64,000 bases of DNA from positions 124,001 through 188,000 of the forward strand of contig CBDBGT010000010.1 in the NCBI GenBank assembly GCA_965205365.1, given 5' to 3'. Made by a program: the position numbers and the translations under genes. Below are positions 26,778 through 36,292 of the stretch, one piece after another. How positions within the stretch are numbered: position 1 is the first letter of the stretch; each line of letters begins with the position of its first letter. This DNA is from JALZUR01 sp965205365 (GTDB lineage: Bacteria > Bdellovibrionota > Bdellovibrionia > Bdellovibrionales > UBA1609). The notes under the pieces are model-generated. The model worked only from the letters and a program-made list of their open reading frames with translations, ran no database searches and was not told the DNA's origin.

Positions 26778-27529
26778 GGTTCATGGGTAGTTAAGAGGGT
26801 TACGACGCAGCATAGAAAGAATTAATCTATAGAGGTCTTCATTTCTGTGATTGAACCTAAACTCACACTCCTTTAAATGCAAATAAAAAGTATTCTTATG
26901 CATTCCTCTAAATTTAGAAAGTCTTACTTTGGCTAAGCCCCAAAAATTCTCTATTCCATTAATATGGTTTTTAACTTTTCCTTCAGCTTTTGAAAATTCA
27001 TTTTTTCCATGATGAACTCTGTAGTGTTTTTTATAACCCATATCCACAAGACCATCATACGTCCTAAAGCCATCTGTATAAACTGTAGACTCCTTGCTTA
27101 TTTTAGCCCGTATAAGAGGGAGAATCTCGTTTTTAGAGCAGTTTTTAATAATCTGAGTATAAACCTTACCATTTCTTTTTTTAAGCCCAAAGACAATGGT
27201 TTTACCTCTAGCTCCTCTTCCGCGAAGACCTCTAACTCTCCTTGCTCCAAAATAACTTTCATCCAGTTCTATTTCACCAGAGTCAAAAAGGCTTTCTTGT
27301 TCGCATTGCTCAACTATTTTTGATCGTACTTTTTTTAAAATATTTCCTATAGTTTTTCTGTTAAGCTTTGTTAATTCTGAAATCTGTTGAGTTGTTAAAT
27401 CACTGGCAAAAAGCTTGATAATCTCCCTGAATTTAGCCTCTGAAATTCTTGAACGAGCAAAATACCTATTTTTCACAGTGATAATAATAAGTTAACTCCC
27501 TTCAAAGTCAACTTAACTACCCATGAACC
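26778..27529 (-). mobile_element. IS1595-family element
   Basis: 752 bp with a perfect 18-bp inverted repeat (ggttcatgggtagttaag) and an exact 8-bp target duplication ttaatgat on each side (26770-26777, 27530-27537), as known for IS1595. It carries a single intact transposase gene. The perfect flanks indicate recent insertion. Confidence 0.93.
26781..27476 (-). CDS. IS1595-family (ISXO2-like) transposase, intact
   Basis: 231 residues. The HTH region (LTTQQISELTKLNRKTIGNI) is followed by the ISXO2-like DDE domain: IELDESYFGARRVRG, VYTDGFRTYDGL and HINGIENFWGLAKVRL (the Glu is replaced by Asn-Gly-Ile-Glu-Asn context as in the family). The stop codon lies in the terminal repeat. No zinc ribbon is seen at the N-terminus, so it belongs to the shorter subgroup. 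Confidence 0.9.
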   Translation of the reverse strand: MKNRYFARSRISEAKFREIIKLFASDLTTQQISELTKLNRKTIGNILKKVRSKIVEQCEQESLFDSGEIELDESYFGARRVRGLRGRGARGKTIVFGLKKRNGKVYTQIIKNCSKNEILPLIRAKISKESTVYTDGFRTYDGLVDMGYKKHYRVHHGKNEFSKAEGKVKNHINGIENFWGLAKVRLSKFRGMHKNTFYLHLKECEFRFNHRNEDLYRLILSMLRRNPLNYP

Positions 27530-27537
27530 TTAATGAT

Positions 27538-28473
27538 TATATGAAGGATTTAGAAAAAAAACATGGTAAATCTTGGCATGGGCTTTCCAAAGCAGAGCTT
27601 TCTTTTCTGGAGCGTATTCAATTGAATAAAAAAGCTAAAAAAAGAGTTTCTTCTATTTTAGAAAAGCCTTTGCCGGGGATGCTCTCTGTACAAGTTCAAG
27701 CTCTAAATTTTATGAAAAGAATTGGTTGGTATAACAAGCAAGAATACTCTGTAAAGTTAAAAAATCTTATTGGAGATTTATTTAAAGAAAACTTAGACAA
27801 CGAACAAAAAGATGCTTTTTGTTCTTTACAAGTGCAAATAGATTTAAGTTTAGAGGATCTACCTAAAGAAAAATGGAATAAATATACAATTCCAGCCATA
27901 GGCTGTTCTAAAACATCAAATATTCAAGTCCACCTAGCATTATTTGAGGTTTTAAAAGATCCAGATAAAGATGTTCGTAACAGGGCCGCCTGGGCCCTGG
28001 GAGAGATTAAACCTACGGATCCTCAAATTCACTTGGCATTAGCTGAGGCCTTAAAAGATCCAGATAAAGGTGTTCGTAGCGGTGCCGCCTTGGCCCTGGG
28101 AGAGATTAAACCTACGGATCCTCAAATTCACTTGGCATTAGCTGAGGCCTTAAAAGATCCAGATAAAGGTGTTCGTAGCGGTGCCGCCTTGGCCCTGGGA
28201 GAGATTAAACCTACGGATCCTCAAATTCACTTGGCATTAGCTGAGGCCTTAAAAGATCCAGATAAATATGTTCGTAGAAGTGCCTCCTGGGCCCTGAAAG
28301 ATATTAAACCTACGGATCCTCAAATTCACTTGGCATTAGCTGAGGCCTTAAAAGATCCAGATGCAGATGTTCGTATGAGGGCCGCCCGGGCCCTGGGAGC
28401 GATTAAACCTACGAATCTTCATGTATTAAATTTGATAAAGGAAGTATTAGAGTGGGCCTTCCCAAAGAAATAG
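27538..28473 (+). pseudogene. Caspase-like/HEAT lipoprotein, C-terminal half
   Basis: Continues the lipoprotein after the IS: DYMKDLEKKHGKSWHG and further helical sequence, then at least five HEAT/PBS-lyase-type repeats of 33 residues (HLALAEALKDPDKGVRSGAA...LGEIKPTDPQ). HEAT repeats make a superhelical binding surface. On its own the open frame starts inside the IS end at 27523 and would lack a signal peptide, so this half is probably silent or mislocalised. The final stop lies next to an IS3-type remnant, so the natural C-terminus may have been trimmed. Confidence 0.75.
27950..28421 (+). repeat. 99-bp tandem repeats encoding HEAT units
   Basis: The string ggatcctcaaattcacttgg recurs at 28017, 28116, 28215 and 28314, an exact 99-base period (33 codons). 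The two middle units are essentially identical in DNA; the outer ones differ at the codons after KDPD and at the end of helix B. Such identity points to recent unit gain or loss by recombination. Confidence 0.9.
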
Positions 28474-28484
28474 GGCACTTTTTC

Positions 28485-28679
28485 CTATGGGAGGTTGTGT
28501 TTAATTGCATACCCTTTAGGGCTTTGATAATCAAGAGAAGAATGTCTTCTTTTCTTGTTATACCAAACCTCAATATATTCAAATACTAACCATCTTAATT
28601 CTCTTTCTCCAGTATAGCTTTTTCTATATAAAAATTCTTTTTTTAAACTTGAAAACCAACTTTCAATATATGCATTTTC
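28485..28679 (-). pseudogene. IS3-family transposase (OrfB) C-terminal fragment
   Basis: Reads ENAYIESWFSSLKKEFLYRK, then a FEYIEVWYNKKRRHSSLDYQ block, ending KHNLP. This is the classic end of IS3-group OrfB, including the catalytic Glu in YIESW. Everything upstream is missing; at 28679/28680 it is joined in frame to the start of an IS982 transposase, so one 131-codon open frame spans both. Confidence 0.85.
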
Positions 28680-28992
28680 ACCTGTATAGAAAGCTTTAAA
28701 ATTTCTGAAGCCGGAAAATTGGAATAATAAACAGATGGTGATGACTTCAGATTCAGATAACCCAGGGGGAAAACCCCTCTTTCTTTTGCTGGGTATAAGT
28801 TTGGACTGTTCTTTGTTTAACCCTAAAATAAATTCGTCAACAAGAGTAAAAACCTCTATAATTTGGTTCTCTTTGATCATTCAAAGCTCTTTTTTTTAAA
28901 TCAGAGTAAAAAACAACTACATCTTACAAAAGGCTTAAGGTGATCTTTTATTTATTCAAAACTTAGGTCCTTAGAAAGGTCTGAGCTCGGGT
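28680..28992 (-). mobile_element. IS982-family fragment F (5' end), fused to IS3 remnant
   Basis: Contains the right terminal repeat (gagctcgggt), the leader with its gatcttttatttattc stretch and the first 67 or so transposase codons (MIKENQIIEVFTLVDEFILG to FKAFYTG). The coding part shows no stops. After ctatacaggt the sequence switches to the IS3 fragment. Confidence 0.88.
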
Positions 28993-29103
28993 TATAATAC
29001 TTTTAACCTTACTCTTTACGCCATGAAATTTTAAAATATTAATTCAATGCACAAAAATCTAAAAAGATATTCGAATCTTAAATTTTTTGTTAAACCATTA
29101 CTG

Positions 29104-29796
29104 ATGAGCACAAACTTAGTTATTGTTAGACATGGACAGAGTCAGTGGAACCTTGAAGGTCGCTTTACAGGATGGACAGATGTTCCACTAACTGGCCAAG
29201 GGAGAGAAGAGGCTAAAAAGGCTGGCGAAAAAATTAAAAAGCTTAAAATTCCATTTTCACAAGCATACACCTCAGTTTTAACACGGTCCATCCATACTCT
29301 TTGGGAAATTTTAAATACAAATAATTTAAACTGGCTTCCTGTAATAAAAGACTACCGTTTAAATGAAAGAAATTATGGTGCCCTAACCGGGTTAAATAAA
29401 AACGAAGTTTCAAAAAAACATGGAGCACATCAAGTTTTTCAATGGCGAAGAAGCTTTGACGTTCTTCCTCCTCAACTTGAAATGGATGACATTAGACACC
29501 CTATTCATGATGATAGATATAAGGATATGCTCTCTGCTACAGACCTACCAGCGGGTGAATCCTTAAAAACCACACTCAAACGCTTTATACCTTTATGGGA
29601 AAATGAAATTGCTCTAAGGTTAAAAGATGGAAAAAACCTTCTTATTGTTGCCCATGGAAACTCACTAAGAGCTTTAATGCTCAACCTTGAAAGCATTTCC
29701 CCTAAAGACATTCAAGAAATTGAAATCAACACAGCAGTTCCCATTTGCTATACTCTTGATGAAAACTTAAAAGTTTTAGAAAAACAAATTCTTTAA
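29104..29796 (+). CDS. gpmA: 2,3-bisphosphoglycerate-dependent phosphoglycerate mutase
   Basis: Interconverts 3- and 2-phosphoglycerate in glycolysis. Starting at the ATG at 29104 gives MSTNLVIVRHGQSQWNLEGR with the phosphorylated His10 in RHGQ; an earlier ATG at 29047 would add 19 unusual residues. RFTGWTDVPLTGQG, LNERNYGALTGLNK, and VAHGNSLRAL (second His) are the family motifs. 230 residues, normal for the dPGM class. Its stop overlaps the end of the convergent DedA gene by four bases. Confidence 0.94.
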   Translation: MSTNLVIVRHGQSQWNLEGRFTGWTDVPLTGQGREEAKKAGEKIKKLKIPFSQAYTSVLTRSIHTLWEILNTNNLNWLPVIKDYRLNERNYGALTGLNKNEVSKKHGAHQVFQWRRSFDVLPPQLEMDDIRHPIHDDRYKDMLSATDLPAGESLKTTLKRFIPLWENEIALRLKDGKNLLIVAHGNSLRALMLNLESISPKDIQEIEINTAVPICYTLDENLKVLEKQIL

Positions 29797-30446
29797 TCAA
29801 CTTTTCTAGTAAAAATCTGATAAGATTTCCAAATAAGCAGTACTAAAACCAACACACAAGTGCCCCCTAATACAAGCTGAAATTTTTTCATTAAATCAAC
29901 TATAACCTCCCCATAATAGGAAATTAAAAAAATTTGCGTTGGAACAACAGCTAAAATAACTAGCCCATCTACCACTAAAAATATACTACGCTTAATCCCT
30001 AAAGCCCCACAAAGTAAATGCCCTGGAAACCTCACCCCTGGAATAAGCCGAAAAAGCCCTGGAACAATTCCACCCCACTTACGAGTCCACGCTTTAACCA
30101 TATTTAATCTTTTTTCAGGAACAATTTTTTTAAACCAGTTAGAGGCAAATACCAATGGACCATAGCTTCGACCAATGGAATAAACGAGAAAATCTGAAAA
30201 ATAAATACTTAAACCACAAACAAGCATTGCTGGTATAATCTGTACATGAGGAGCCCCTAAAAAGGGCGGAGGATATAAATCAGGCTTTGAACCTATATAA
30301 GACAAAAGCCCTAAGCTAACTATAGAGATTTCTTCTGGTATAGGAAAACCCAAACTTGATAAAAGCATAACAATAATTACAAAACCATAAACCATATAGG
30401 GCTCAAAAGTATACTCTTTAAGCAGATCAAATAAAAAACCTTCCAT
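29793..30446 (-). CDS. DedA-family inner membrane protein
   Basis: 217 residues with four or five hydrophobic segments. SSLGFPIPEEISIVSLG contains the conserved membrane-embedded acidic motif, and SIGRSYG, LFRLIPGVRFPGHLLCG carry the G-R and R-x-x-P-G-x-R blocks. DedA proteins are linked to lipid (undecaprenyl phosphate or phospholipid) flipping and envelope homeostasis. The specific substrate cannot be told. Confidence 0.88.
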   Translation of the reverse strand: MEGFLFDLLKEYTFEPYMVYGFVIIVMLLSSLGFPIPEEISIVSLGLLSYIGSKPDLYPPPFLGAPHVQIIPAMLVCGLSIYFSDFLVYSIGRSYGPLVFASNWFKKIVPEKRLNMVKAWTRKWGGIVPGLFRLIPGVRFPGHLLCGALGIKRSIFLVVDGLVILAVVPTQIFLISYYGEVIVDLMKKFQLVLGGTCVLVLVLLIWKSYQIFTRKVD

Positions 30447-30574
30447 TGCTTATTTTTTAAACCTCCTCTACATTTTTCCAAAAAATTCTATGCTTTCATA
30501 GTTCTAAAGAATTATATAGGATTACATTAGAATTATTTTACACATAAACTCTACTCTTAAAAAAGGGCTTTACA

Positions 30575-32257
30575 ATGGAAAAATCTTGGTTAAAACACTA
30601 TCCTAAAAATATTAACCCTAGCATCAACACTGATGAAATTTTAACAATAAACCAACTCTTTAAAAAATCAGTTTCTAAATTTCAAGATCATATTGCGTAT
30701 CAGAGCTTTGGTGTTGATATGAGCTTTGGTGAATTAGACAAACTTTCAAATAATTTTGCATCATTCTTAATATACTCTCTTAAACTCAAAAAAGAGGATC
30801 GTATTGCAATTCAGTTACCAAATATCCTACAGTACCCCATTGCTCTTTTTGGAGCCATTAAGGCAGGTTTAATTGTTGTTAACACAAACCCTCTTTACAC
30901 TGAGCGAGAAATGGCACATCAATTTAATGATTCTGGAGCAAAAGCCATTGTAATCTTAAGTAACTTTGCTTACAAGCTTGATAAAATAATTCAAGATGTG
31001 CCCATTAAGCATGTTGTTATAACAAGTGTTGGTGACATGCTTGGCTTTCCTAAAAGTTTAATTATCAACTTTGGTTTAAAATATATAAAAAAACAAGTTC
31101 CTCCTTATAATATTCCAAACTCCTATACTTTTCATGGAGCTTTAAGCCATGGTGAAACAAAACAACTTAAACCTGTTACTGTTGATCCTGAAGACACTGT
31201 TTTTTTACAGTACACAGGAGGAACAACAGGTGTTTCTAAAGGTGCTGAGCTTACACATAAAAACATCACTTCAAATATGCTTCAAATCACTCAATGGATT
31301 GATCCTATATTAAAACCTGGAAATGAAGTCATCCTGACACCTCTTCCTCTTTATCATATATTCGCTCTTACTGTTAACTGCTTTGGATTTTTATACTTTG
31401 GTGGAAAAAATATTCTTATTGCAAACCCTAGAGATATAAACGGTTTTATTAAACTTATGAAGAAAACTCCTTTCACACTTATGACTGGTGTAAACACTCT
31501 TTATAATGCTTTATTAAACCATCCTGACTTTAAAAATATTAATTTTTCATCTTTAAAACTTTCTGTAGCGGGAGGAATGGCTTTGCAAAAAAACGTAGTG
31601 AACAGATGGGAAGAAAAAACAAAAACTCTACTCATTGAAGCTTACGGTTTAACTGAAACTTCTCCTGCAGCATCTGCCAACCCAATTGATGGCACAGGTT
31701 ATGTTGGAACCATTGGAATTCCTTTACCTTCAACACTTATGAAACTTGTAGATGATGACGGCAATACTCCTAAAAACAATGAACGAGGAGAAATTTACAT
31801 TAAAGGCCCTCAAGTTATGAAAGGTTATTGGAATAAACCTGAAGAAACTTCAAATATTTTAACTTCCGATGGATGGGTAAAAACAGGTGATGTTGCTGTT
31901 ATTACAGATGAAGGATATTTTAAAATAATTGATCGTAAAAAAGACATGATCCTAGTGTCAGGTTTTAATGTTTACCCCAATGAGGTGGAAGATGTCATAG
32001 CTAATCATCCTGAAGTTTTAGAGGTGGCCGCAATAGGAGTTCCTTCTAAACGGTCTGGAGAATGTGTTAAAATTTGTGTTGTTAAAAAAAATCAAAGTCT
32101 TACAAAAGAAAACCTTAAAGATTATGCAAAGAAAAATTTAACAGGCTACAAAACTCCTGATATTATTGAATTTTATGAAAATCTTCCAAAAACTAACGTT
32201 GGTAAAATTTTAAGACGCACCTTAAAAGAAGAACATATCCAAAAATTAAAGCAATAA
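30575..32257 (+). CDS. fadD: Long-chain fatty-acid-CoA ligase
   Basis: 560 residues, normal for FadD. ATP/AMP motif YTGGTTGVSKGAELTHKNI starts near residue 213; YGLTETSP and the hinge-region DRKKDMILVSGFNVYPNEVE are also present, and K in NVGKILRR is the C-terminal catalytic Lys. It activates fatty acids to acyl-CoA via acyl-AMP. Nineteen bases separate it from the next gene. Other AMP-forming ligases cannot be fully excluded. Confidence 0.9.
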   Translation: MEKSWLKHYPKNINPSINTDEILTINQLFKKSVSKFQDHIAYQSFGVDMSFGELDKLSNNFASFLIYSLKLKKEDRIAIQLPNILQYPIALFGAIKAGLIVVNTNPLYTEREMAHQFNDSGAKAIVILSNFAYKLDKIIQDVPIKHVVITSVGDMLGFPKSLIINFGLKYIKKQVPPYNIPNSYTFHGALSHGETKQLKPVTVDPEDTVFLQYTGGTTGVSKGAELTHKNITSNMLQITQWIDPILKPGNEVILTPLPLYHIFALTVNCFGFLYFGGKNILIANPRDINGFIKLMKKTPFTLMTGVNTLYNALLNHPDFKNINFSSLKLSVAGGMALQKNVVNRWEEKTKTLLIEAYGLTETSPAASANPIDGTGYVGTIGIPLPSTLMKLVDDDGNTPKNNERGEIYIKGPQVMKGYWNKPEETSNILTSDGWVKTGDVAVITDEGYFKIIDRKKDMILVSGFNVYPNEVEDVIANHPEVLEVAAIGVPSKRSGECVKICVVKKNQSLTKENLKDYAKKNLTGYKTPDIIEFYENLPKTNVGKILRRTLKEEHIQKLKQ

Positions 32258-32275
32258 CTAAAATAGGATTTAAAC

Positions 32276-33652
32276 ATGGCAAAATCAGTCACAAGACTGT
32301 CAACAAGTTTTAAAGCACTTAAAATCAACAATGATGAATCTCGTTACGGATCTTTTGCTGAAATAGGAGCAGGCCAAGAAGTTGCAAGACACTTTTTTCA
32401 AGCTGGTCATGCTTCTGGAACAATTGCAAAATCAATTTCTGCTTATGATATGACCTTTAGTGATGAAATTTATGGTAAAGAGGAAAGTGGCAGGTATGTT
32501 TGCAAATCTAGATTGTCAAAAATGCTTTTAAAAGAATTTAATCTTTTAAACAATCGTCTTTCTAAGGCAAGAAAACAAAAATCCACTTTCTTTTCTTTTG
32601 CCAATACCGTTGCAACAAATAAAAAACATGGTTGGTTAGGAATGAAATACCAACTCTCCCCTCTTTCTCCAGCCCATAATATAGTTCTTCATGTTAAAAT
32701 GCTAGACCACACAAGGCTACAACAGTCTGAAGTCCTTGGTGTTTTAGGAGTTAACCTTATATTTGGAGCCTTTGAACTTCATAACAATCCTGAAAAATTA
32801 ATCCAATCATTAACTGACAATATTAGTTCTGGAAGAATTGAAATTGATCTTATCCATTTTACAGGTCCTAAATTTAAAGACATTGACAATCGTTTAATGT
32901 GCTTAGAACTTGTAAAGCAAGGACTCACTCAAAATGTTGTCTTTAACCCTAAAGGTGAAACCTCCACACTGGCTGAAGAGTTTTTTGAAAAATCTGTTTT
33001 TCTACTTCGAGGTGAATTTAGGCCTATTACAAAGGTTAATATTGAAATATTGAATCTAAGTTGTGAACAATTTAAAAAAGATTTTAATCTAAAAGAAACA
33101 ACTCCTCTTTTAGAAATCACTATGGCCCACTTAAAAAAAATAGGTAATAAGGTTCATCGTAAGGATTTCTTAGATCGTGTAGACACTTTAGCATATTTAG
33201 GGTTTAGAGTTATGATTTCAAATTATAATTTTTATTATGAAGTTAAACAGGCTTTAAGAAATATTACAGAAGAACCACTAGGAATGGTCATTGGTGGACA
33301 TCATTTAAATTATTTTTTTGAAGAAAACCATTATAAACATTTAACTGGTGGAACATTTGAAGCATCTTCAAAGTTATTTGACCCTAAGTCCACGGTTTAC
33401 ATTTTCCCTTATAAATCCAATAAAACCTGTACAACTTTAAAAAGCTATGTTACAGACCCTATATCACAAAAACTAATCAACTACCTTTCTGAGAAAAAAA
33501 GCATCAAAGAACTTGCTGATTGTAATGATATTGAAAGTTCAGTTTTATCTTCTAGAGTAAGAACACTTTTAAAAAATGGCGACCCTCAATGGAAATCTCT
33601 TGTACCTGAAAAAATAACAAAATTTATTGAAAAAAAGAGGTTATTTCAATGA
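32276..33652 (+). CDS. Conserved protein of unknown function (RYGSFAEIGAGQEVA family)
   Basis: 458 residues, soluble, no signal peptide. The N-terminus carries a block I recognise as strongly conserved in diverse bacteria but of no proven function: RYGSFAEIGAGQEVARHFFQ, GTIAKSISAYDMTFSDEIYG, then RLSKML. It ends with a short basic helix. Public annotations of this family are inconsistent, so I give no function. It lies between fadD and the haem/barrel gene, overlapping the latter by four bases, so the three are probably one transcript. Confidence 0.75.
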   Translation: MAKSVTRLSTSFKALKINNDESRYGSFAEIGAGQEVARHFFQAGHASGTIAKSISAYDMTFSDEIYGKEESGRYVCKSRLSKMLLKEFNLLNNRLSKARKQKSTFFSFANTVATNKKHGWLGMKYQLSPLSPAHNIVLHVKMLDHTRLQQSEVLGVLGVNLIFGAFELHNNPEKLIQSLTDNISSGRIEIDLIHFTGPKFKDIDNRLMCLELVKQGLTQNVVFNPKGETSTLAEEFFEKSVFLLRGEFRPITKVNIEILNLSCEQFKKDFNLKETTPLLEITMAHLKKIGNKVHRKDFLDRVDTLAYLGFRVMISNYNFYYEVKQALRNITEEPLGMVIGGHHLNYFFEENHYKHLTGGTFEASSKLFDPKSTVYIFPYKSNKTCTTLKSYVTDPISQKLINYLSEKKSIKELADCNDIESSVLSSRVRTLLKNGDPQWKSLVPEKITKFIEKKRLFQ

Positions 33653-34773
33653 AAAACAATCTCGTAATAAAAAAAAGAGTTTTTTTATTAGTCTGTATTC
33701 CCCTTTTCCTTTTTAGCTTTAAAGCATTGGGTTTTTTAGAAAACACAATGTCCGGATATTCTAATTGTTTAGCCTGTCATTACTCACCTGCAGGAGGTGA
33801 CCTTTTAAATAACTATGGACGAAGTTTATCTTCTGAACTAATGAGCACTTGGTCTTTGCCTGGAGCAGAGCTTGCCTTTGGTGGTGTAGTTAAAGAAAGT
33901 GAATGGATGAAATTTGGAGGTGATGTGCGTACCGTTCAAAGATATTTAAACACTCCACAAATAGAAAGCCGCACTCTTTTTATCATGCAAAATAATCTTG
34001 AAATTGGGCTTAAACATAAAAATCTAATGCTTATCGGCACTCTTGGAACAACTGAAGGTCCTTCCTCTAATCCCGAAAAATCAAACTTTTTAGCAGAAAG
34101 ATATTACTTTCTAGCCAAACTTTCTTCCGCGTCAAGACTCAGAGTTGGTAAGTTTAAAATAAACTATGGTTTAAATGATCCAAATCACAATAGAATGATA
34201 AAAAGAACCTTAGGGTTTGGTTCTTATTCTGAAAAATATAACCTTGAATATTCTAGATTTTATGACAACTTGGATTTTACAGTGAATTATTCTTTAGGTC
34301 GAGTAGATAAAAAAAGACTAGCTAATGATGAGCGGAGTTTTTCTACTAAATTTAATAGATATTTAGGTAGTAAATCTAGAATAGGCCTTAGTTACCTTTA
34401 TGGTGAAAGCCCTTTAAATTCCAGATCATTACTTGGTACTTTTGGTATAATTCCCATAGCTAAAAAATTCTATATTGTGTATGAAGTAGATTATGAGAAT
34501 AAAAAAACTACTCAAATGTCTAATAGTGTTAAAAGAATTTTAACCCATACCAAGCTTGGTTATAACGCTTTTAAAGGCTTTAAAATTTATAGTCTTTATG
34601 ATTTTGAACAAAATTTTACAAACTCTAATCGCCGCATAACAGCTCCAGGACTTGGAATACAATGGCTCCCTTTTCCACATTTTCAACTTCAAGCTGAATA
34701 CCAGAAAATAAATTTTCCTGAAAACTTAGCACCTAATCACTTTGGATTTATCATGGTTCATATTTACTATTAG
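33649..34773 (+). CDS. Exported single-haem c-type cytochrome joined to a putative outer-membrane barrel
   Basis: 374 residues. Signal peptide (KKRVFLLVCIPLFLFSFKALG), then one haem c site, CLACH, near residue 42, within SGYSNCLACHYSPAGGDLLN. From about residue 70 on, alternating aromatic/polar strands (for example FKINYGL, LEYSRFYDNLDFTVNYSLG, FKIYSLYDFEQNF) and an aromatic C-terminus (HIYY) suggest a beta-barrel. A haem at the periplasmic mouth of a porin would suit electron transfer at the outer membrane; this is inference. It overlaps the unknown gene upstream. Confidence 0.7.
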   Translation: MKNNLVIKKRVFLLVCIPLFLFSFKALGFLENTMSGYSNCLACHYSPAGGDLLNNYGRSLSSELMSTWSLPGAELAFGGVVKESEWMKFGGDVRTVQRYLNTPQIESRTLFIMQNNLEIGLKHKNLMLIGTLGTTEGPSSNPEKSNFLAERYYFLAKLSSASRLRVGKFKINYGLNDPNHNRMIKRTLGFGSYSEKYNLEYSRFYDNLDFTVNYSLGRVDKKRLANDERSFSTKFNRYLGSKSRIGLSYLYGESPLNSRSLLGTFGIIPIAKKFYIVYEVDYENKKTTQMSNSVKRILTHTKLGYNAFKGFKIYSLYDFEQNFTNSNRRITAPGLGIQWLPFPHFQLQAEYQKINFPENLAPNHFGFIMVHIYY

Positions 34774-34873
34774 TTATACAAAAAACAAAAATGAAGCTTT
34801 TACTCTAAGAATTCTTATACGCTATATGTGCCACTTCATCATTATCTTAAAAGTAAATCACCCTAATATCTTC

Positions 34874-36292
34874 TTACTTATTTATTTCAGTTGGGTAGTC
34901 TCCTGTAAAACAAGCTGAGCAATAGTCCCAGTTTTCCAGGGTGCTTCCTTTAGATACTGCAGTAACTAAGCCCTCATGTGAAAGGTATGCTAATGAATCA
35001 GCGCCTATATATTCTTGAATCTCTTTAATAGATTTATTTGAAGCAATCAACTGTTCTTTTCTAGGAGTGTCTACACCATAATAACAAGGCCCTGTAGTTG
35101 GAGGGCAGGAAACTCTAAAATGAACTTTTTTAACACCAGCTTGTCTAATTAAATTAATAATTTTTTTACTTGTGGTTCCTCTAACAATTGAGTCATCAAC
35201 TAAAATAACACTTTTACCTTTAAGAATCAATTCTTGTGGATTGAGTTTAATTTTAACTCCTGCGTCTCTAATGTCTTGAGTTGGTTGAATAAATGTTCTT
35301 CCAATATAGTGATTTCTAATAATACCCATTTCAAATGGAATTCCAGATGCCTCTGAAAACCCTAGGGCTGCAGGAACTCCTGAATCAGGAATAGGTACAA
35401 CAAGGTCTGCTTCTACCTTAGACTCTTTTGCCAGCATTTTCCCCATACTCTTTCTCACTCCATAAACATGTTTTCCAAAAACTTGGGAATCAGGCCTTGC
35501 AAAATAAACATGCTCAAAAACACAGTGCTTAAGTTTTTCTACCTTTTGAGTAAACAATCTTGACTCTAAGCCTTTTTCTGAAATTTTTAAAATCTCTCCT
35601 GGTTTAATGGATCTAATAAAATCAGCTCCAATTAAATCAAAAGCACAGGTCTCTGAGGCAACAACATAAGACTCTCCCCCATGAAATTTTCTTTTTCCTA
35701 AAACAAGGGGTCTAAAACCTTTTGCATCTCTCATTGCATAAAGAGCATTTTTATTTAAAAGAACCATTGAAAAAGCTCCTTCCAGCTTTTTTGTGGAATC
35801 TATTAGACAAGTGTCTAAATCATTACTTTCATGTTTAGCTAAAAGGTGGAGTAAGCACTCTGTATCACTTGTTCCCTGAAAAATTGAGCCTTCTTTTTTT
35901 AAAACTTCTCTTAGTTTTTTAGAGTTTACAAGATTTCCATTGTGAGCAAGAGCTAAGGGACCATTAAGTAATTGAGCCGTTAGTGGTTGAGTATTGTTTA
36001 AAAGATTTCTTCCTGTAGTGGAGTACCTAACATGACCAATTGCAACACTACCTTTAAGCCTTTTTAAATTCTCTTCCTTAAAAATATCCCCAACAAGGCC
36101 CCTTCCTTTATCAATAACATGATGCCCATGTTCATCTAAAGAAACTATCCCTGCAGACTCTTGCCCTCTGTGTTGTTGAGCATATAAACCCATAAAAGTA
36201 ATTCTTGAGGCTTCTGGATCCCCAAAAACACCAAATACTCCACATTCTTCTTTCCACGAACCACTCATTGCATCAAGATTGTTAATTTCCAA
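34874..36292 (-). CDS. purF: Amidophosphoribosyltransferase
   Basis: First committed step of purine synthesis: PRPP + Gln to phosphoribosylamine. 472 residues from a TTG at 36292 with gggaga upstream; ATG at 36268 is the alternative. The nucleophile is Cys in ECGVFG, preceded by a short leader that would be removed as a propeptide as in Bacillus-type PurF. PRPP motif VILVDDSIVRGTT. The start overlaps the purL stop. Last gene of the operon. Confidence 0.95.
   Translation of the reverse strand: MEINNLDAMSGSWKEECGVFGVFGDPEASRITFMGLYAQQHRGQESAGIVSLDEHGHHVIDKGRGLVGDIFKEENLKRLKGSVAIGHVRYSTTGRNLLNNTQPLTAQLLNGPLALAHNGNLVNSKKLREVLKKEGSIFQGTSDTECLLHLLAKHESNDLDTCLIDSTKKLEGAFSMVLLNKNALYAMRDAKGFRPLVLGKRKFHGGESYVVASETCAFDLIGADFIRSIKPGEILKISEKGLESRLFTQKVEKLKHCVFEHVYFARPDSQVFGKHVYGVRKSMGKMLAKESKVEADLVVPIPDSGVPAALGFSEASGIPFEMGIIRNHYIGRTFIQPTQDIRDAGVKIKLNPQELILKGKSVILVDDSIVRGTTSKKIINLIRQAGVKKVHFRVSCPPTTGPCYYGVDTPRKEQLIASNKSIKEIQEYIGADSLAYLSHEGLVTAVSKGSTLENWDYCSACFTGDYPTEINK

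Noticed and set aside
27009..27323. 104-codon plus-strand frame in the IS1595 element
   Set aside because: It is antisense to the intact transposase.
27950..28421. Regular 99-bp repeats as a CRISPR-like array
   Set aside because: No unique spacers; the period is exactly 33 codons and codes for HEAT units.
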